Shown here: positions 8,906 to 17,687 of the stretch, piece by piece | How the letters are laid out: each line of letters begins with the position of its first letter | Numbering within the stretch: position 1 is the stretch's first letter | Program-made: the position numbers and the translations under genes | The notes under the pieces: generated by a model | What the model was told of the DNA's origin: nothing | Database searches by the model: none | Seen by the model: the letters and a program-made list of their open reading frames with translations, nothing else | DNA from: CAVRUF01 sp963716005 | GTDB lineage: Bacteria; Actinomycetota; Thermoleophilia; Gaiellales; Gaiellaceae | NCBI GenBank assembly: GCA_963716005.1 | Contig: OY970285.1 | Span: 1,426,001-1,490,000, forward strand | Length of the DNA: 64,000 nucleotides | Reading direction: 5' to 3'

Positions 8906-9210
8906 TCCGAGCCGAGGTCGCGCTCGGCCGAGCGCAGTCGCGCGAGCGCGAGATCGAACGAGCGGGCGAGGTGCGCCTCGATCCTCCCGAGCCGCTCGCG
9001 GGCGACCCGGACGCTCTCGAGCGCCCCGTCGAGCTCGTCGAGCGCCTCGCTCATGAGCTCGAACCGCTCGCCGGCCGGGAGCACGTCGCCCCACCGGGCG
9101 CGGAGCTCCTCGAGATGTCCCTGCGCCGCGACGAGGAGATCGGGGAGCGGCGGGTCGAGCCGCAGCTCCTCCCCGAAGACGACGATCCGCTCGGTCAGCT
9201 CCTCGGCCAT
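8902..9210 (-). CDS. Small helical hypothetical protein preceding the exporter
   Basis: A 102-residue, Leu/Glu/Arg-rich protein expected to be all-helical (EELTERIVVFGEEL, then ERFELMSEALDELDGALESV, then RIEAHLARSFDLALARLRSA). It begins at ATG 9210 and its TGA overlaps the ATG of the MFS gene, so the two are translationally coupled and probably work together. No family is recognised. Confidence 0.6.
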   Translation of the reverse strand: MAEELTERIVVFGEELRLDPPLPDLLVAAQGHLEELRARWGDVLPAGERFELMSEALDELDGALESVRVARERLGRIEAHLARSFDLALARLRSAERDLGSE

Positions 9211-9248
9211 GCCCGAACGCTACCCGCCGCCCTCCGGCGGCTCACCGG

Positions 9249-10259
9249 CTAGGCGAACGCGCCGGCGTAACCGTTCAGGGCCGGCTGGCCGCCCAGGTGG
9301 GCGTAGAGGACGCGCGAGCCCGGCGCGATGCGCCCGTCGCGGACGAGGTCGATGAGCGCCGCCATGGACTTGCCCTCGTACACCGGATCGGTGATGACGC
9401 CCTCGAGCCGCGCGCACAGCCGGATCGCCTCGATCGTCTTCTCGTCCGGGATCCCGTAGATCCCCGCGTGCCACTCGTCGAGGAGCACGATCTCCTCGTC
9501 GGCGAGCTCGCGGCCGAGGCCGATCGCCTCCGCCGTGAACCGGGCGATGCGCGCGATCTGCTCCCACGTCTGCTCCACGGTTGCCGAGCCGTCGATGCCG
9601 AGCACAGCGCGCTCAGATTCCTGTAACGCGAACCCCGCGACCATCCCCGCGTGCGTCGACCCGGTCACGGCGCACACGACCACGGTGTCGAAGAACACGC
9701 CGAGCTCCGCCTCCTGCTCCGCGACCTCTTCCGCCCACCGAGCGAAGCCGAGCCCGCCGAGCGGATGATCCGAGGCGCCCGCCGGGATCGGATACGGCTT
9801 GCCGCCGCGCTCTCGCACCGACCCGAGCGCGTCCTCCCAGCTCGGCCTGATCCCGATGTCGAAGCCGGCCGCGTCGAGCCGCACGTCGGCGCCCATGATC
9901 CGCGACAGGAGGATGTTCCCGACCTTGTCGTAGACGGGATCGTCCCAGTCCACCCAGTGCTCCTGGACGAGGACGCAGCGCAGCCCGAGATGCGCGGCGA
10001 CCGCGGCGACCTGGCGCGTGTGGTTCGACTGGACGCCGCCGATCGAGACGAGCGTGTCGCAGCCCTGCGCGAGCGCGTCCGCGGCCAGGTACTCGAGCTT
10101 GCGCACCTTGTTCCCGCCGTAGGCGAGGCCCGAGCTCACGTCCTCGCGCTTGGCCCAGATCTCGACCTCGCCGCCCAGGTGCTCGCTCAGCCGCTCCAGC
10201 GGATGCACCGGCGACGGCCCGAAGGTGAGCGGGACGCGGTCGAAGTCGGCGAGGCTCAT
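9249..10259 (-). CDS. acdS: 1-aminocyclopropane-1-carboxylate deaminase
   Basis: A 336-residue PLP enzyme of the tryptophan-synthase-beta fold that opens ACC, the plant ethylene precursor, to 2-oxobutyrate and ammonia. The length and numbering match the characterised enzymes: the PLP lysine is K51 in GGNKVRKLEYL, S78 sits in GGVQSNHTRQ, and Y268 and Y294 are present. The two residues that separate true ACC deaminase from D-cysteine desulfhydrase are both of the ACC type, E295 (VYEGKSM) and L322 (AHLGG). The neighbours give no pathway hint; the gene stands alone between the exporter pair and a divergent reductase gene. It is consistent with a soil or rhizosphere lifestyle. Confidence 0.9.
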   Translation of the reverse strand: MSLADFDRVPLTFGPSPVHPLERLSEHLGGEVEIWAKREDVSSGLAYGGNKVRKLEYLAADALAQGCDTLVSIGGVQSNHTRQVAAVAAHLGLRCVLVQEHWVDWDDPVYDKVGNILLSRIMGADVRLDAAGFDIGIRPSWEDALGSVRERGGKPYPIPAGASDHPLGGLGFARWAEEVAEQEAELGVFFDTVVVCAVTGSTHAGMVAGFALQESERAVLGIDGSATVEQTWEQIARIARFTAEAIGLGRELADEEIVLLDEWHAGIYGIPDEKTIEAIRLCARLEGVITDPVYEGKSMAALIDLVRDGRIAPGSRVLYAHLGGQPALNGYAGAFA

Positions 10260-10297
10260 CGGTTGGCGATTGTCTCAGTTGTGGAAGGATCGGACGC

Positions 10298-10948
10298 ATG
10301 GGAAAGGTGAGAGCCGGAATCTCGATGTCCCTGGACGGCTACGTCGCCGGGCCGAACGCGTCGCTCGAGGTGCCGCTCGGCGAAGGCGGCGAGGAGCTGC
10401 ACGAGTGGGTACTCGCGTCTCGCGCCTGGAGGGAGCGGCACGGCCACGAGGGCGGCGAGGAAGGCCTTGACTCGGAGATCGTCGCGGAGTCGATCGAGAA
10501 CATCGGCGCGCAGATCATGGGCCGGAACATGTTCAGCGGCGGCTTCGGCCCCGGAGCCTGGTCCGACGACCCGAACTCGACCGGCTGGTGGGGCGACGAG
10601 CCGCCGTTCCACGTGCCGGTCTTCGTGCTCACGCATCACGCGCGCGAGCCGCTCGAGATGCAGGGCGGCACGACGTTCCACTTCATCACCGACGGGATCG
10701 AGACCGCGCTCGACGAGGCCCGCGCCGCCGCGGAGGACGAGGACGTCTTCCTGGCCGGCGGCGGCAGCCTCATCCAGCAGTACCTTGCGGCCGGGCTCGT
10801 CGACGAGCTCGAGGTGCACATCGCCCCCAAGGCGCTCGGCGGCGGCGTCCGCCTCTTCGACAACCTGGGCCCGAGCCCGCCGAAGTTCGAGGTCGTACGC
10901 GCGGTCTCGACTCCCGGCGCCACCCACGTCAAGTACCGCGTCGCGTGA
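10298..10948 (+). CDS. Dihydrofolate reductase-like (RibD C-terminal domain) protein
   Basis: A 216-residue protein of the DHFR/RibD-C superfamily. It opens with KVRAGISMSLDGYVAGPNAS, the standard first strand and loop, has IGAQIMGRNMF at the nucleotide-binding helix and DVFLAGGGSLIQQYL at the Gly-rich loop, and ends in a beta strand. It probably reduces a small substrate with NAD(P)H, but members of this family are rarely folate enzymes and the substrate is unknown. Its TGA overlaps the GTG of peptidase T (GTGA), so the two genes form an operon. Confidence 0.85.
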   Translation: MGKVRAGISMSLDGYVAGPNASLEVPLGEGGEELHEWVLASRAWRERHGHEGGEEGLDSEIVAESIENIGAQIMGRNMFSGGFGPGAWSDDPNSTGWWGDEPPFHVPVFVLTHHAREPLEMQGGTTFHFITDGIETALDEARAAAEDEDVFLAGGGSLIQQYLAAGLVDELEVHIAPKALGGGVRLFDNLGPSPPKFEVVRAVSTPGATHVKYRVA

Positions 10949-12210
10949 CCGACGACGGCTTTCGCTCCGACCTCGCCCGCGAGACCGCGCCCGGCGCGCT
11001 CGAGCGGTTCATCCGCTACGTGCGAATCGACACACAGGCCGATCCGACCTCCGACACGGTTCCCTCGACGGCGAAGCAGCTCGACCTCTCGCGGATCCTG
11101 GTCGAGGAGCTGCACGAGCTCGGAATCGACGACGCGTTCCTGAACGACGAGGGGTACGTCCTCGCGACCGTGCCGGCGACCGTCGAGCGCGACGTTCCGA
11201 CGGTCGCGTTCCTCGCGCACGTCGACGTCGCGCCGGACGCGCCGGGGGACAACGTCCAGCCGCAGGTGATCCGCTACGACGGAGGCCGCGTGCCGCTCCC
11301 GGGCGATCCCGCGATCGCGCTCGACCCCGAGGTGAGCCCGAAGCTCCTCGACCACGTCGGGCACGAGCTGGTCACGAGCGACGGCACGACGCTGCTCGGT
11401 GCCGACGACAAGGCCGGCGTGGCGACGATCATGGCCGCGGCCGAGTACCTGCTGGCGCACCCGGAGATCGAGCACGGGCCGATCCGGATCTGCTTCACGC
11501 GCGACGAGGAGATCGGAACCGGCACCGACGAACTCGAGTTGGACGCGCTCGGCGCGGACGCCGCCTACACGCTGGACGGCTCGACGGCGGGCGAGATCGA
11601 GAACGAGACATGGACGGCGCGCGAGGCGACGATCACGTTCACCGGTGTCGCAGTCCACCCGGGCTACGCGAAGGACCGGCTCGTGAACGCGCTCAAGGTC
11701 GCAGCCCACTTCATCGCAGCGCTGCCGGCCGCATCGCTCTCGCCGGAGACGACCGAAGGCCGCAACGGCTTCGTGCATCCGTGGCGCGCGTCCGGAAACA
11801 GCGAGGTCTTCACGCTCGTGATGATCCTGCGCGCCTTCGACGACGACTCGCTGGAGGAGAAGGAACAGCTCGTACGCCGGCTCGCCGACGAAGCGGTCGC
11901 GGCGTACCCGGGCTCCTCTGTCGAGATCGAGGTGACGGAGCAGTACCGGAACATGAAGGAGTACCTCGACGACCATCCGCACGTCCTCGACAAGGCACTC
12001 GAGGCGGTGCGGCGTACCGGGATCGAGCCGACGCTCCACGAGATCCGCGGCGGCACCGACGGCTCGAGGCTCTCCGAGCGCGGCCTCCCCACGCCGAACC
12101 TCCCCACCGGCGGACACGACTTCCACAGCCGCTCCGAGTGGTGCTGCGTCGCCGACCTCGGCGCCGCCGTCGCGACGGTCGTCCACCTCGCTCAGATCTG
12201 GGCGGAGTGA
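10945..12210 (+). CDS. pepT: Peptidase T (tripeptide aminopeptidase)
   Basis: A 421-residue cytoplasmic M20 zinc peptidase that removes N-terminal residues from tripeptides. Motifs in order: AHVDVAPDAPG with the first metal His (H92) and Asp (D94), LLGADDKAGVA with the bridging Asp (about 154), RDEEIGTG with the catalytic Glu and metal Glu (188-189), and the C-terminal GGTDGSRLSERGLPTPNL followed by GGHDFHS carrying the last metal His. The start is GTG 10945, overlapping the stop of the upstream reductase gene; the open frame further upstream is shadow. The stop is one base before the 3' end of the antisense tRNA-His. Confidence 0.92.
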   Translation: MTDDGFRSDLARETAPGALERFIRYVRIDTQADPTSDTVPSTAKQLDLSRILVEELHELGIDDAFLNDEGYVLATVPATVERDVPTVAFLAHVDVAPDAPGDNVQPQVIRYDGGRVPLPGDPAIALDPEVSPKLLDHVGHELVTSDGTTLLGADDKAGVATIMAAAEYLLAHPEIEHGPIRICFTRDEEIGTGTDELELDALGADAAYTLDGSTAGEIENETWTAREATITFTGVAVHPGYAKDRLVNALKVAAHFIAALPAASLSPETTEGRNGFVHPWRASGNSEVFTLVMILRAFDDDSLEEKEQLVRRLADEAVAAYPGSSVEIEVTEQYRNMKEYLDDHPHVLDKALEAVRRTGIEPTLHEIRGGTDGSRLSERGLPTPNLPTGGHDFHSRSEWCCVADLGAAVATVVHLAQIWAE

Positions 12211-12211
12211 G

Positions 12212-12285
12212 GGTGGCGGATGGGACTCGAACCCACGACAACCGGGACCACAACCCGGGGCTCTACCAACTGAGCTACCGCCACC
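12212..12285 (-). tRNA. tRNA-His (GTG)
   Basis: Cloverleaf on the minus strand with anticodon GTG in the loop TTGTGGT. The acceptor stem pairs GTGGCGG with CCGCCAC, and an extra G at the 5' end faces C73, the hallmark of bacterial tRNA-His. The D loop (AGCTCAGTTGGTAGAGC) and T arm (GGGTTCGAGTCCC) are standard. The 3' CCA is not encoded. Confidence 0.95.
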
Positions 12286-12332
12286 GCGCAAGGCTCATCC
12301 TAGCGTTGCCGCTGCTACCGTCGCCCCCGCGG

Positions 12333-12405
12333 GCGCCTGTAGCTCAGTGGACAGAGCGGCGGACTTCTAATCCGCGGGTCGGAGGTTCGAATCCTCCCAG
12401 GCGCA
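12333..12405 (+). tRNA. tRNA-Arg (TCT)
   Basis: Cloverleaf with acceptor stem GCGCCTG/CAGGCGC, discriminator A, anticodon TCT in the loop CTTCTAA, and T arm GGAGGTTCGAATCCTCC. It is divergent from tRNA-His with 47 bases between them. The CCA is not encoded. Confidence 0.95.
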
Positions 12406-12458
12406 TTTCTCAAACCGGCTGGCCACGTAGGCCATACGGCCGCCGCGCATGAAGACTG

Positions 12459-12483
12459 CCGCGCCCGCACGAGGCGGGCGCGG
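12459..12483 (+). terminator. Hairpin downstream of tRNA-Arg
   Basis: A perfect 10-base inverted repeat, CCGCGCCCGC and GCGGGCGCGG, with loop ACGAG. There is no T tract, as is common for actinobacterial terminators. It lies 54 bases past the tRNA. Confidence 0.6.
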
Positions 12484-12635
12484 CCGGACGAGACAGGTCC
12501 AGCGGCGGGGAGCGACTGCGCGAAGCCGCCCCCGCCGTGGACCGACAGGTGGTGGTTTTGGCGTGCCACCGCCCGGAGCGCGAGACGGGTGTGCCGCGAG
12601 GCGTCCCGCGCTCTGGGAACGAGGAGGGCCGCCGC

Positions 12636-12649
12636 GGAAAAACTTGCGC
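12636..12649 (+). promoter_or_regulatory. GGAAAAACTTGCGC motif upstream of the 12771 gene
   Basis: An exact 14-base match to the sequence on the minus strand at 14675-14688 upstream of the ECF sigma gene. A and T runs stand out in this GC-rich background. It may be the -35 part of an ECF-dependent promoter for the membrane protein gene that starts 121 bases downstream. No matching -10 can be fixed by eye. Confidence 0.35.
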
Positions 12650-12770
12650 AGCCGAGGAGATCCGGAGTAGGCGATCGAGGCACCTCGAATTGGCTACGGC
12701 GCCATCGCCCCACGCGCCGCGCGATCCGATCTTCATGGGAGTCGTACTCCCAAGCGAAAGGAGATCGTCA

Positions 12771-13316
12771 ATGCCGACACGCGACACGCCGGAGACGACC
12801 TCTGGCCCCGCCGTCTGGACGCTCATCGACGCGTTGCTCACCGACGGTCAGAGCCATTCGGGACCGCTCAAGGACAAGGATCGCCTGCGCTCCGCACCGG
12901 CTTCTCCCGACGCGCAGGCGGATGCCGTCGTTCCGGCTCGCGCCGATCGCGCTGGCCGCCATCGCGGTCGCCGCGTTTCTTGCGTACTCATCCGCCGACT
13001 TCCAGGGCGGCGGCAACGGGTCGGTCGCGCCGAGCGTCGACGCGCTCCCCGGCAACCCCCCGGCGCTCGTGAGCGTCCCGCCGAAGCAGAAGAAGCAGCG
13101 GGCGCAGATGCCGGCGAAGGTCGAGACGGTGGCCTACAGGGCAACGCGTCCGGCCACGCGAAGCTCGAACCCGCCGAAGGCCCCGGCCGTCAAGGCGCCG
13201 CCGGCGAATCAGACCACGCCCGAGGCGCCCCCGCGACGACCGATGCGGTCGCCGGTCTCCCGATCGAGCTGCCGGAGCTTCCGATCGACCTCGGCATCCT
13301 CCCGCTCCGAAGCTAG
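12771..13316 (+). pseudogene. Single-pass membrane protein with Pro/Ala/Lys-rich exterior (two frameshifts)
   Basis: Starts at ATG 12771 after AAAGGAGATCGTCA. The first frame gives MPTRDTPETTSGPAVWTLID and on to about 12900. The protein then continues in another frame with the membrane helix LAPIALAAIAVAAFLAYSS and a long Pro/Lys/Ala-rich segment. It returns to the first frame near 13230 for the tail AGLPIELPELPIDLGILPL. Reconstructed length is about 180 residues: a short cytoplasmic N-terminus, one helix and a disordered outside tail. The tail resembles the C-terminal end of the convergent sigma factor (LLPPELQLPGIEIPDAPAL). No family is recognised. The frameshifts are probably sequence errors because codon bias persists. 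Confidence 0.5.
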
Positions 13317-13329
13317 ACCCGAGTACGGC

Positions 13330-13354
13330 GGAGGCGGCCTTCCGGGCCGCCTCC
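13330..13354. terminator. Bidirectional hairpin between convergent genes
   Basis: A perfect 10-base stem, GGAGGCGGCC with GGCCGCCTCC, and loop TTCCG. It lies between the stop of the 12771 gene and the end of the convergent sigma factor gene, so it can serve both. Confidence 0.65.
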
Positions 13355-13416
13355 GTCAGGGATCCGGATCGCGTCGACGAAGCACACTCGCCCGAGGCGA
13401 GCCACGCGATCCACAC

Positions 13417-14516
13417 CTAAGGACGCCCGTGCCGCGAAAACCTTGCGCGGCGGGCGGAAGCTACTAGAGCCGGAGCGTCTGGGATCTCGATGCCGGGCAG
13501 CTGCAGCTCGGGTGGAAGCAACGGATTCACGTGCCGCCCACGACGTCGTCGACGACGTCCTCGAGGCCGTGACGCGCCCACGGTGGCGTTCACCGTGTCG
13601 ACGATCGGGTCGACGGGCGTCGGGACGACGAGCGGATCCGCCGCCCACGGTCGGGGCGACCGCCGCCGCGGGGCCGGTCGCGGCTGGCCGGGCTTCTGCT
13701 TGGCGGCCGGCTTCGGCGCCGGCGTCGTCTTGCGGCGGAGGCGTCGGGCTTTCTCGCCAGGCGAACACGCCGAGGCCGGGGCCGAGGCGACCCGCGTGCT
13801 CGGGCTCGACAGGCCGGCGGAGATGGCCGCTGCTCCACGTCGGAGGGGACGCCCAGGCCGATCGCAAGCGCGGCAACCGAAGCGGCGACGCCGACCTTCG
13901 CGGCCTTCCGATGCCGAGGAAGCCCTTGAGCGCGGCGACGAACGAGCCCAGGCCCGAGAGCCGCAGCTTCGCCGGAAAGGGATGCTCGAGCCGCTGCGCC
14001 AGCGAGCGGCGGGCACGGAAGATGAGCGTCTCGACCGCCGAAGCGGACAGCCCCAGCTCTTCGGCGATCTCCGCGTACGAGCAGCCCCGCCATTCCCGCA
14101 TGACGATCGCCCGCCGCTGCAGCTCGGGCATGTCGGCGAGCGCGTCCGAGAGCGAGAAGAGCTGCTCGCCGGCCGCCTCGCGCCGGGCGCGACAGCCTCG
14201 AGCGCCTGCGGGTCGCGAGCAGCTCGCGCGCGCGACTCAATCCACGCGATCGAAACCGGGCGCGGCACGTGTTCCGGGCGATCGTGAAGAGCCAGGCTGC
14301 CTCCTTCCGCGGGACCGCCCCGCGCTCGAATGCGCCCAGGGCCGCGAGGAACGTCGTCTGAGTGGCGTCCTCTGCCTCCTCCCTGTTGCCGAGCTGGTAG
14401 AGGCAGAAGCCGTAGATCCGGTCGTAGAAGCGCTCGTACAGCGTCGCGGCGGTCGGACGCCGCCGGCGGGCACAGTCTCGGGAAGAGGAACCTGATGCAG
14501 GGACGCTGGGCTCATG
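13417..14516 (-). pseudogene. ECF sigma-70 factor with C-terminal transmembrane extension (several frameshifts)
   Basis: Reconstructed from several frames, start ATG 14516. Region 2 reads ATLYERFYDRIYGFCLYQLG then REEAEDATQTTFLAALGAF and WLFTIARNTCRARFRSR. Region 4 (14131 down to about 13910) reads MPELQRRAIVMREWRGCSYA then EIAEELGLSASAVETLIFRARRSL, a clear sigma-4 helix-turn-helix. After it comes a hydrophobic helix (KVGVAASVAALAIGLGV), an Ala/Pro/Lys-rich stretch, and a tail ending ELQLPGIEIPDAPAL. At least four single-base shifts are needed, at about 14465, 14200, 13920 and 13830. It directs RNA polymerase to a small regulon and may be tethered to the membrane by its own extension. The true C-terminal end is uncertain. 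Confidence 0.65.
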
Positions 14517-14674
14517 TGCCTATACGCACGGTACCCCTCAAAAACGCCGTACCAATCCTCGTTTCGCGCAGATCCCCCTCTTAGGCCACCCGGCGGCGCG
14601 GATGAGGGACGCCGCCGGTCAGCCCGGCGGATACGGCCGGGCGCAAGGCGTTTGAGCAACCCGCTTGAAACCCC

Positions 14675-14688
14675 GCGCAAGTTTTTCC
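14675..14688 (-). promoter_or_regulatory. GGAAAAACTTGCGC motif upstream of the ECF sigma gene
   Basis: Read on the minus strand, identical over 14 bases to 12636-12649. It is 158 bases before the sigma start codon, within the divergent region shared with the response regulator gene. It would fit autoregulation by the sigma factor. A weaker copy (12 of 14) lies at 13435-13448 on the plus strand. Confidence 0.35.
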
Positions 14689-14735
14689 AGATTGCGCCCC
14701 CTTTAGCGATACGACCACGAACGAAAGGGTGCCAA

Positions 14736-15430
14736 ATGCGCGGATATGCAGAGGAATTTTCGTTCGAAAGCGACTACCGGCCGGGTGGCGTGGAGCTGCT
14801 CCCCATGCCAGAGCTGGAGCGCACGACGCTGCGTCGTCGCCGACGACCACCCGGTCGTCCTCCAAGCAGTGTGTGCCTACCTCGAGGCGAGGGGCATCCA
14901 GATCGTCGCCCGCGCGATCGAGGGCCGTGACGCGCTCGCCCGGATCGCAGAGCAGCAGCCGCAGGTCGCACTCGTCGACCTCGGACTGCCCAACCTGAGC
15001 GGCGCCGTCGCCGCGAACTCGATCCGCAAGGTCGCGCCCGACACCGCGGTGATCATCTTCACCGGCCACGCCGAGCTCGGACAGGCAACCGCAGCGCTCG
15101 ACGCGGGCGCCCGCGGGTTTCGTCCTCAAGGAGGCGCCGCTCTGCGAGCTCGCCCGCGCGATCGAAGTCGTGGGCGCCGGCGGCTGCTACGTCGATCCGG
15201 CATTCGCCGGAGCACTGATGGAGTCGGGCGTCGCCCGCCTTCTCACGGCAACCGAGCGCGAGCTGCTTCGGCTCGTCGCCGACGGCCTCACGAACGACGA
15301 GGTCGGAGAGCGGATCTTCCTCTCGGGACACACCGTCCAGAAGAGGCTCGCCACGGTGATGGCCAAGCTCGGCGTCGGCACCCGCACCGAAGCGGTGGCC
15401 CTCGCGCTCCGACAGCACATCATCGCGTGA
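14736..15430 (+). CDS. LuxR/NarL-type response regulator (two frameshifts)
   Basis: ATG 14736 follows GAAAGGG. After a ~33-residue leader (MRGYAEEFSFESDYRPGG), the frame shifts near 14836 into the receiver: CVVADDHPVVLQAVCAYLEA with the acidic pair, VALVDLGLPNLSG with the phospho-acceptor Asp, and VIIFTGHAE. A second shift near 15118 leads to FVLKEAPL, the conserved lysine region, and then a LuxR helix-turn-helix (LTATERELLRLVADGLTNDE, then LSGHTVQKRLATVMAKLGV). The output is DNA binding after phosphorylation. The hybrid kinase gene begins 10 bases downstream, so they form a two-component pair. Both shifts look like sequence errors. Confidence 0.75.
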
Positions 15431-15440
15431 GGAGGCAGAC

Positions 15441-17492
15441 ATGCTGAAGCTTGCCTCCCCCGACACCGTCATGGCCGTGCCGGCCACGCTGCGCGACCGG
15501 CTCCGCCTGAACGGATCCGGCGAGCGGAGCGAGCGCCCGGCGATGGCCCGGGCGGCGTTCTACCTCTTCGCAGTCGGCGGCCTGCTCGCGCTCGTGTCGC
15601 TCACCCTGCCGACCGAGCAGCCGCGCAACGAAGCCGCGCTCGCGGCAACCGCGCTCACCGCGCTCGCGTTCTCGTTCCTCCCGCTGGTCGCGTTCGACCG
15701 CCTGCCCGTCTGGGCGTTCGAGCTCCTCTGCGCCGGAGGCACGCTGCTCGCGAGCACCGCGCTCTACGTCGGTGGCGCGGACGCGTACGAGTTCTTCTAC
15801 TTCTGGGTCGCCCTCTACGCGGCCTACTTCTTCGGACACTCCGGCTGAGATGCTCCAGCTCGGGCTCGTCCTGGCGTGCTACGCGGTGGTCGAATACGCG
15901 GCGCCTGCCGGCTCGCCCAGTCCGTCCGGCTCGTGATCGCGAGCGGTGCGCTCATCGTCGCCGCGACGACCGTGGCGCTCCTCAAGGCGCGGCTCGTCGC
16001 GGTGATCGATCGGCTCGAGGCGGTCCTCGAGGCGTCTCCGCTCGCGGTCGTGGAGCTCGACTCCCGCGGACAGGTCCGCGGCTGGTCGGCCGGCGCCGAG
16101 CGGCTCTTCGGCTGGTCGCGGGACGAAGTGGCGGGCGAGCGCCTCCCCATGGCGGCCGCGGGCAAGAGCGTCGGGCATCTCTTCGAGCGCGTCATGGCCG
16201 ACGCGCCGCTGAACGGCCACGAGCTCGACTGCAGCCGCAAGAACGAGCCTCCGGTCTCGACCGCGCTCTACACCGCGCCGCTCGCCGGCGACGGCTTCCA
16301 CGCGGGCGGCCGGCTGCTCCTCGCGGCCGACGTCAGCGCCCGGACGAAGCTCGAGGAGCGGCTCACCCGCGCGGCCAAGATGGAGGTCATGGGCCGCCTG
16401 GCGAGCGGCATCGCCCACGACTTCGGGAACCTCGTCCTCATCATCCGCACCCACGCCTCGCTCGCCAAGGACCGCGTCGGTCCGGCCGTCGAGACCGAGG
16501 TGGCGGCGATCGAGCAGGCCTGCGGCGACGCGACGCGGATCCTCCGCGAGCTCCTCGCCTTCGGCCGGCACGAGACGCTCGAGCCCGCGATCCTCGACCT
16601 CGACGACCTCCTCGCGAGCGTCGCGGCGATGATCGACCCGCTGCTCGACGGCGGTCTCGAGCTCACGCATACGCGCAGCGAGCGGCCCGCGACCGTCCTG
16701 GCCGACCGGACGCAGCTCGAGCTGATCGTCCTCAACCTGGCCCTGAACGCCCGCGACGCGCAGCCCGACAGCGGAACGATCCGCCTCGAGACGCACGCCG
16801 GCGAACATGCGGTCGAGCTCCGCGTCACCGACACGGGCAGCGGCATGGACGAGTACACGCTCGCCCGCGTCTTCGATCCGTTCTTCTCCACGAAGGACGA
16901 GGAGCAGGGCACCGGGCTCGGCCTGTCGATCGTCCACGACCTGGTCGTCGGAAACGGCGGCCAGATCGACGTCGAGAGCGAGCCCGGCGTGGGAACGACG
17001 TTCCGTGTCGTCCTTCCGCTCGCGGCTCGCCCGGCCGTGCTCCACAGCACCGGCGCCCGAGGAGCTCCTCACCGTCGACCACGGACTCGAGACGGTGCTC
17101 CTCGTCGAGGACGATCCCGAGGTGCGCGAGTCGCTCGGCCTGGCGCTCGAGCACTACGGCTACCGGATCCTCTCGGCGAGCGGCCCGGCGGGAAGCGCTC
17201 GAGCTGGCCGCCTTCGAGACGATCGACGTGGCCGTCACCGACGTGGAGGCGGATCCGGGCGACGAGCTCGCGAGCAGGCTCGGGGGCATCCCGGTCGTCT
17301 ACATCGCCGGTCACGGAGGACGCAGCACCGATCTCCGCGCCGGACACGTGCCTCGTCCGGCCGTTCACTCCTATCCATCTCGCTCGAGCGATTCGAGCGG
17401 CTCTACGCGATCCAGGGAGCGCCGGCCGGGCAGCCGTCCGTACCTCCCAAACGGCCGTTCGCACCCTGGAAGTCGCGCAGGTGGCGGGCTGA
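15441..17492 (+). pseudogene. Hybrid histidine kinase with C-terminal receiver-like domain (several frameshifts)
   Basis: ATG 15441 follows GAGGAGGC. The first 135 residues carry hydrophobic helices (AFYLFAVGGLLALVSLTL and ALTALAFSFLPLV). Shifts at about 15845 and 15900 lead to a PAS-like domain (LEASPLAVVELDSRGQVRGW), then the phospho-acceptor box MGRLASGIAHDFGNLVLI, N box LNLALNARDAQPDSG, G1 DTGSGMDE and G2 GTGLGLSIVHDLV. Further shifts near 17037 and 17195 enter a receiver-like end (TVLLVEDDPEVRESLGLALE), finishing near APDTCLVRPFTPIHLARAIR. It senses an unknown signal at the membrane and probably phosphorylates the regulator encoded just upstream. Codon bias is intact, so sequence errors are more likely than decay. 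Confidence 0.7.
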
Positions 17493-17687
17493 CGATGGTC
17501 GCCTTTCTGATCCCTGCGGTCAGGCGAATCCTCCCGTCGATCCGACCGCCGATCCCACGGCCGGCGCAGCTCTCATCCCGGGCTGCGCCGGCCCTACCCC
17601 GTTCGAGTGATTCGGCGCATGTATCTGGCCTCGGCCGGGTCTCGTACCACACAACCGAGATCAACTGATCTCGAAGGAGGCAACCAA

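Larger units (their letters stand above)
12406..12770. other. Non-coding stretch with terminator hairpin and a repeated promoter-like motif
   Basis: No convincing gene is seen in these 365 bases. They contain a perfect hairpin just after tRNA-Arg, the 14-base motif GGAAAAACTTGCGC at 12636-12649 that recurs before the sigma factor gene, and a good Shine-Dalgarno (AAAGGAG, about 12760) leading into the gene at 12771. Open frames across it have Arg/Pro-rich, shadow-like translations. Confidence 0.6.

Noticed and set aside
10467..12452. Open frame of 661 codons overlapping the reductase and peptidase T
   Set aside because: Arg/Ser-rich shadow in the wrong frame of two genes with clear motifs.
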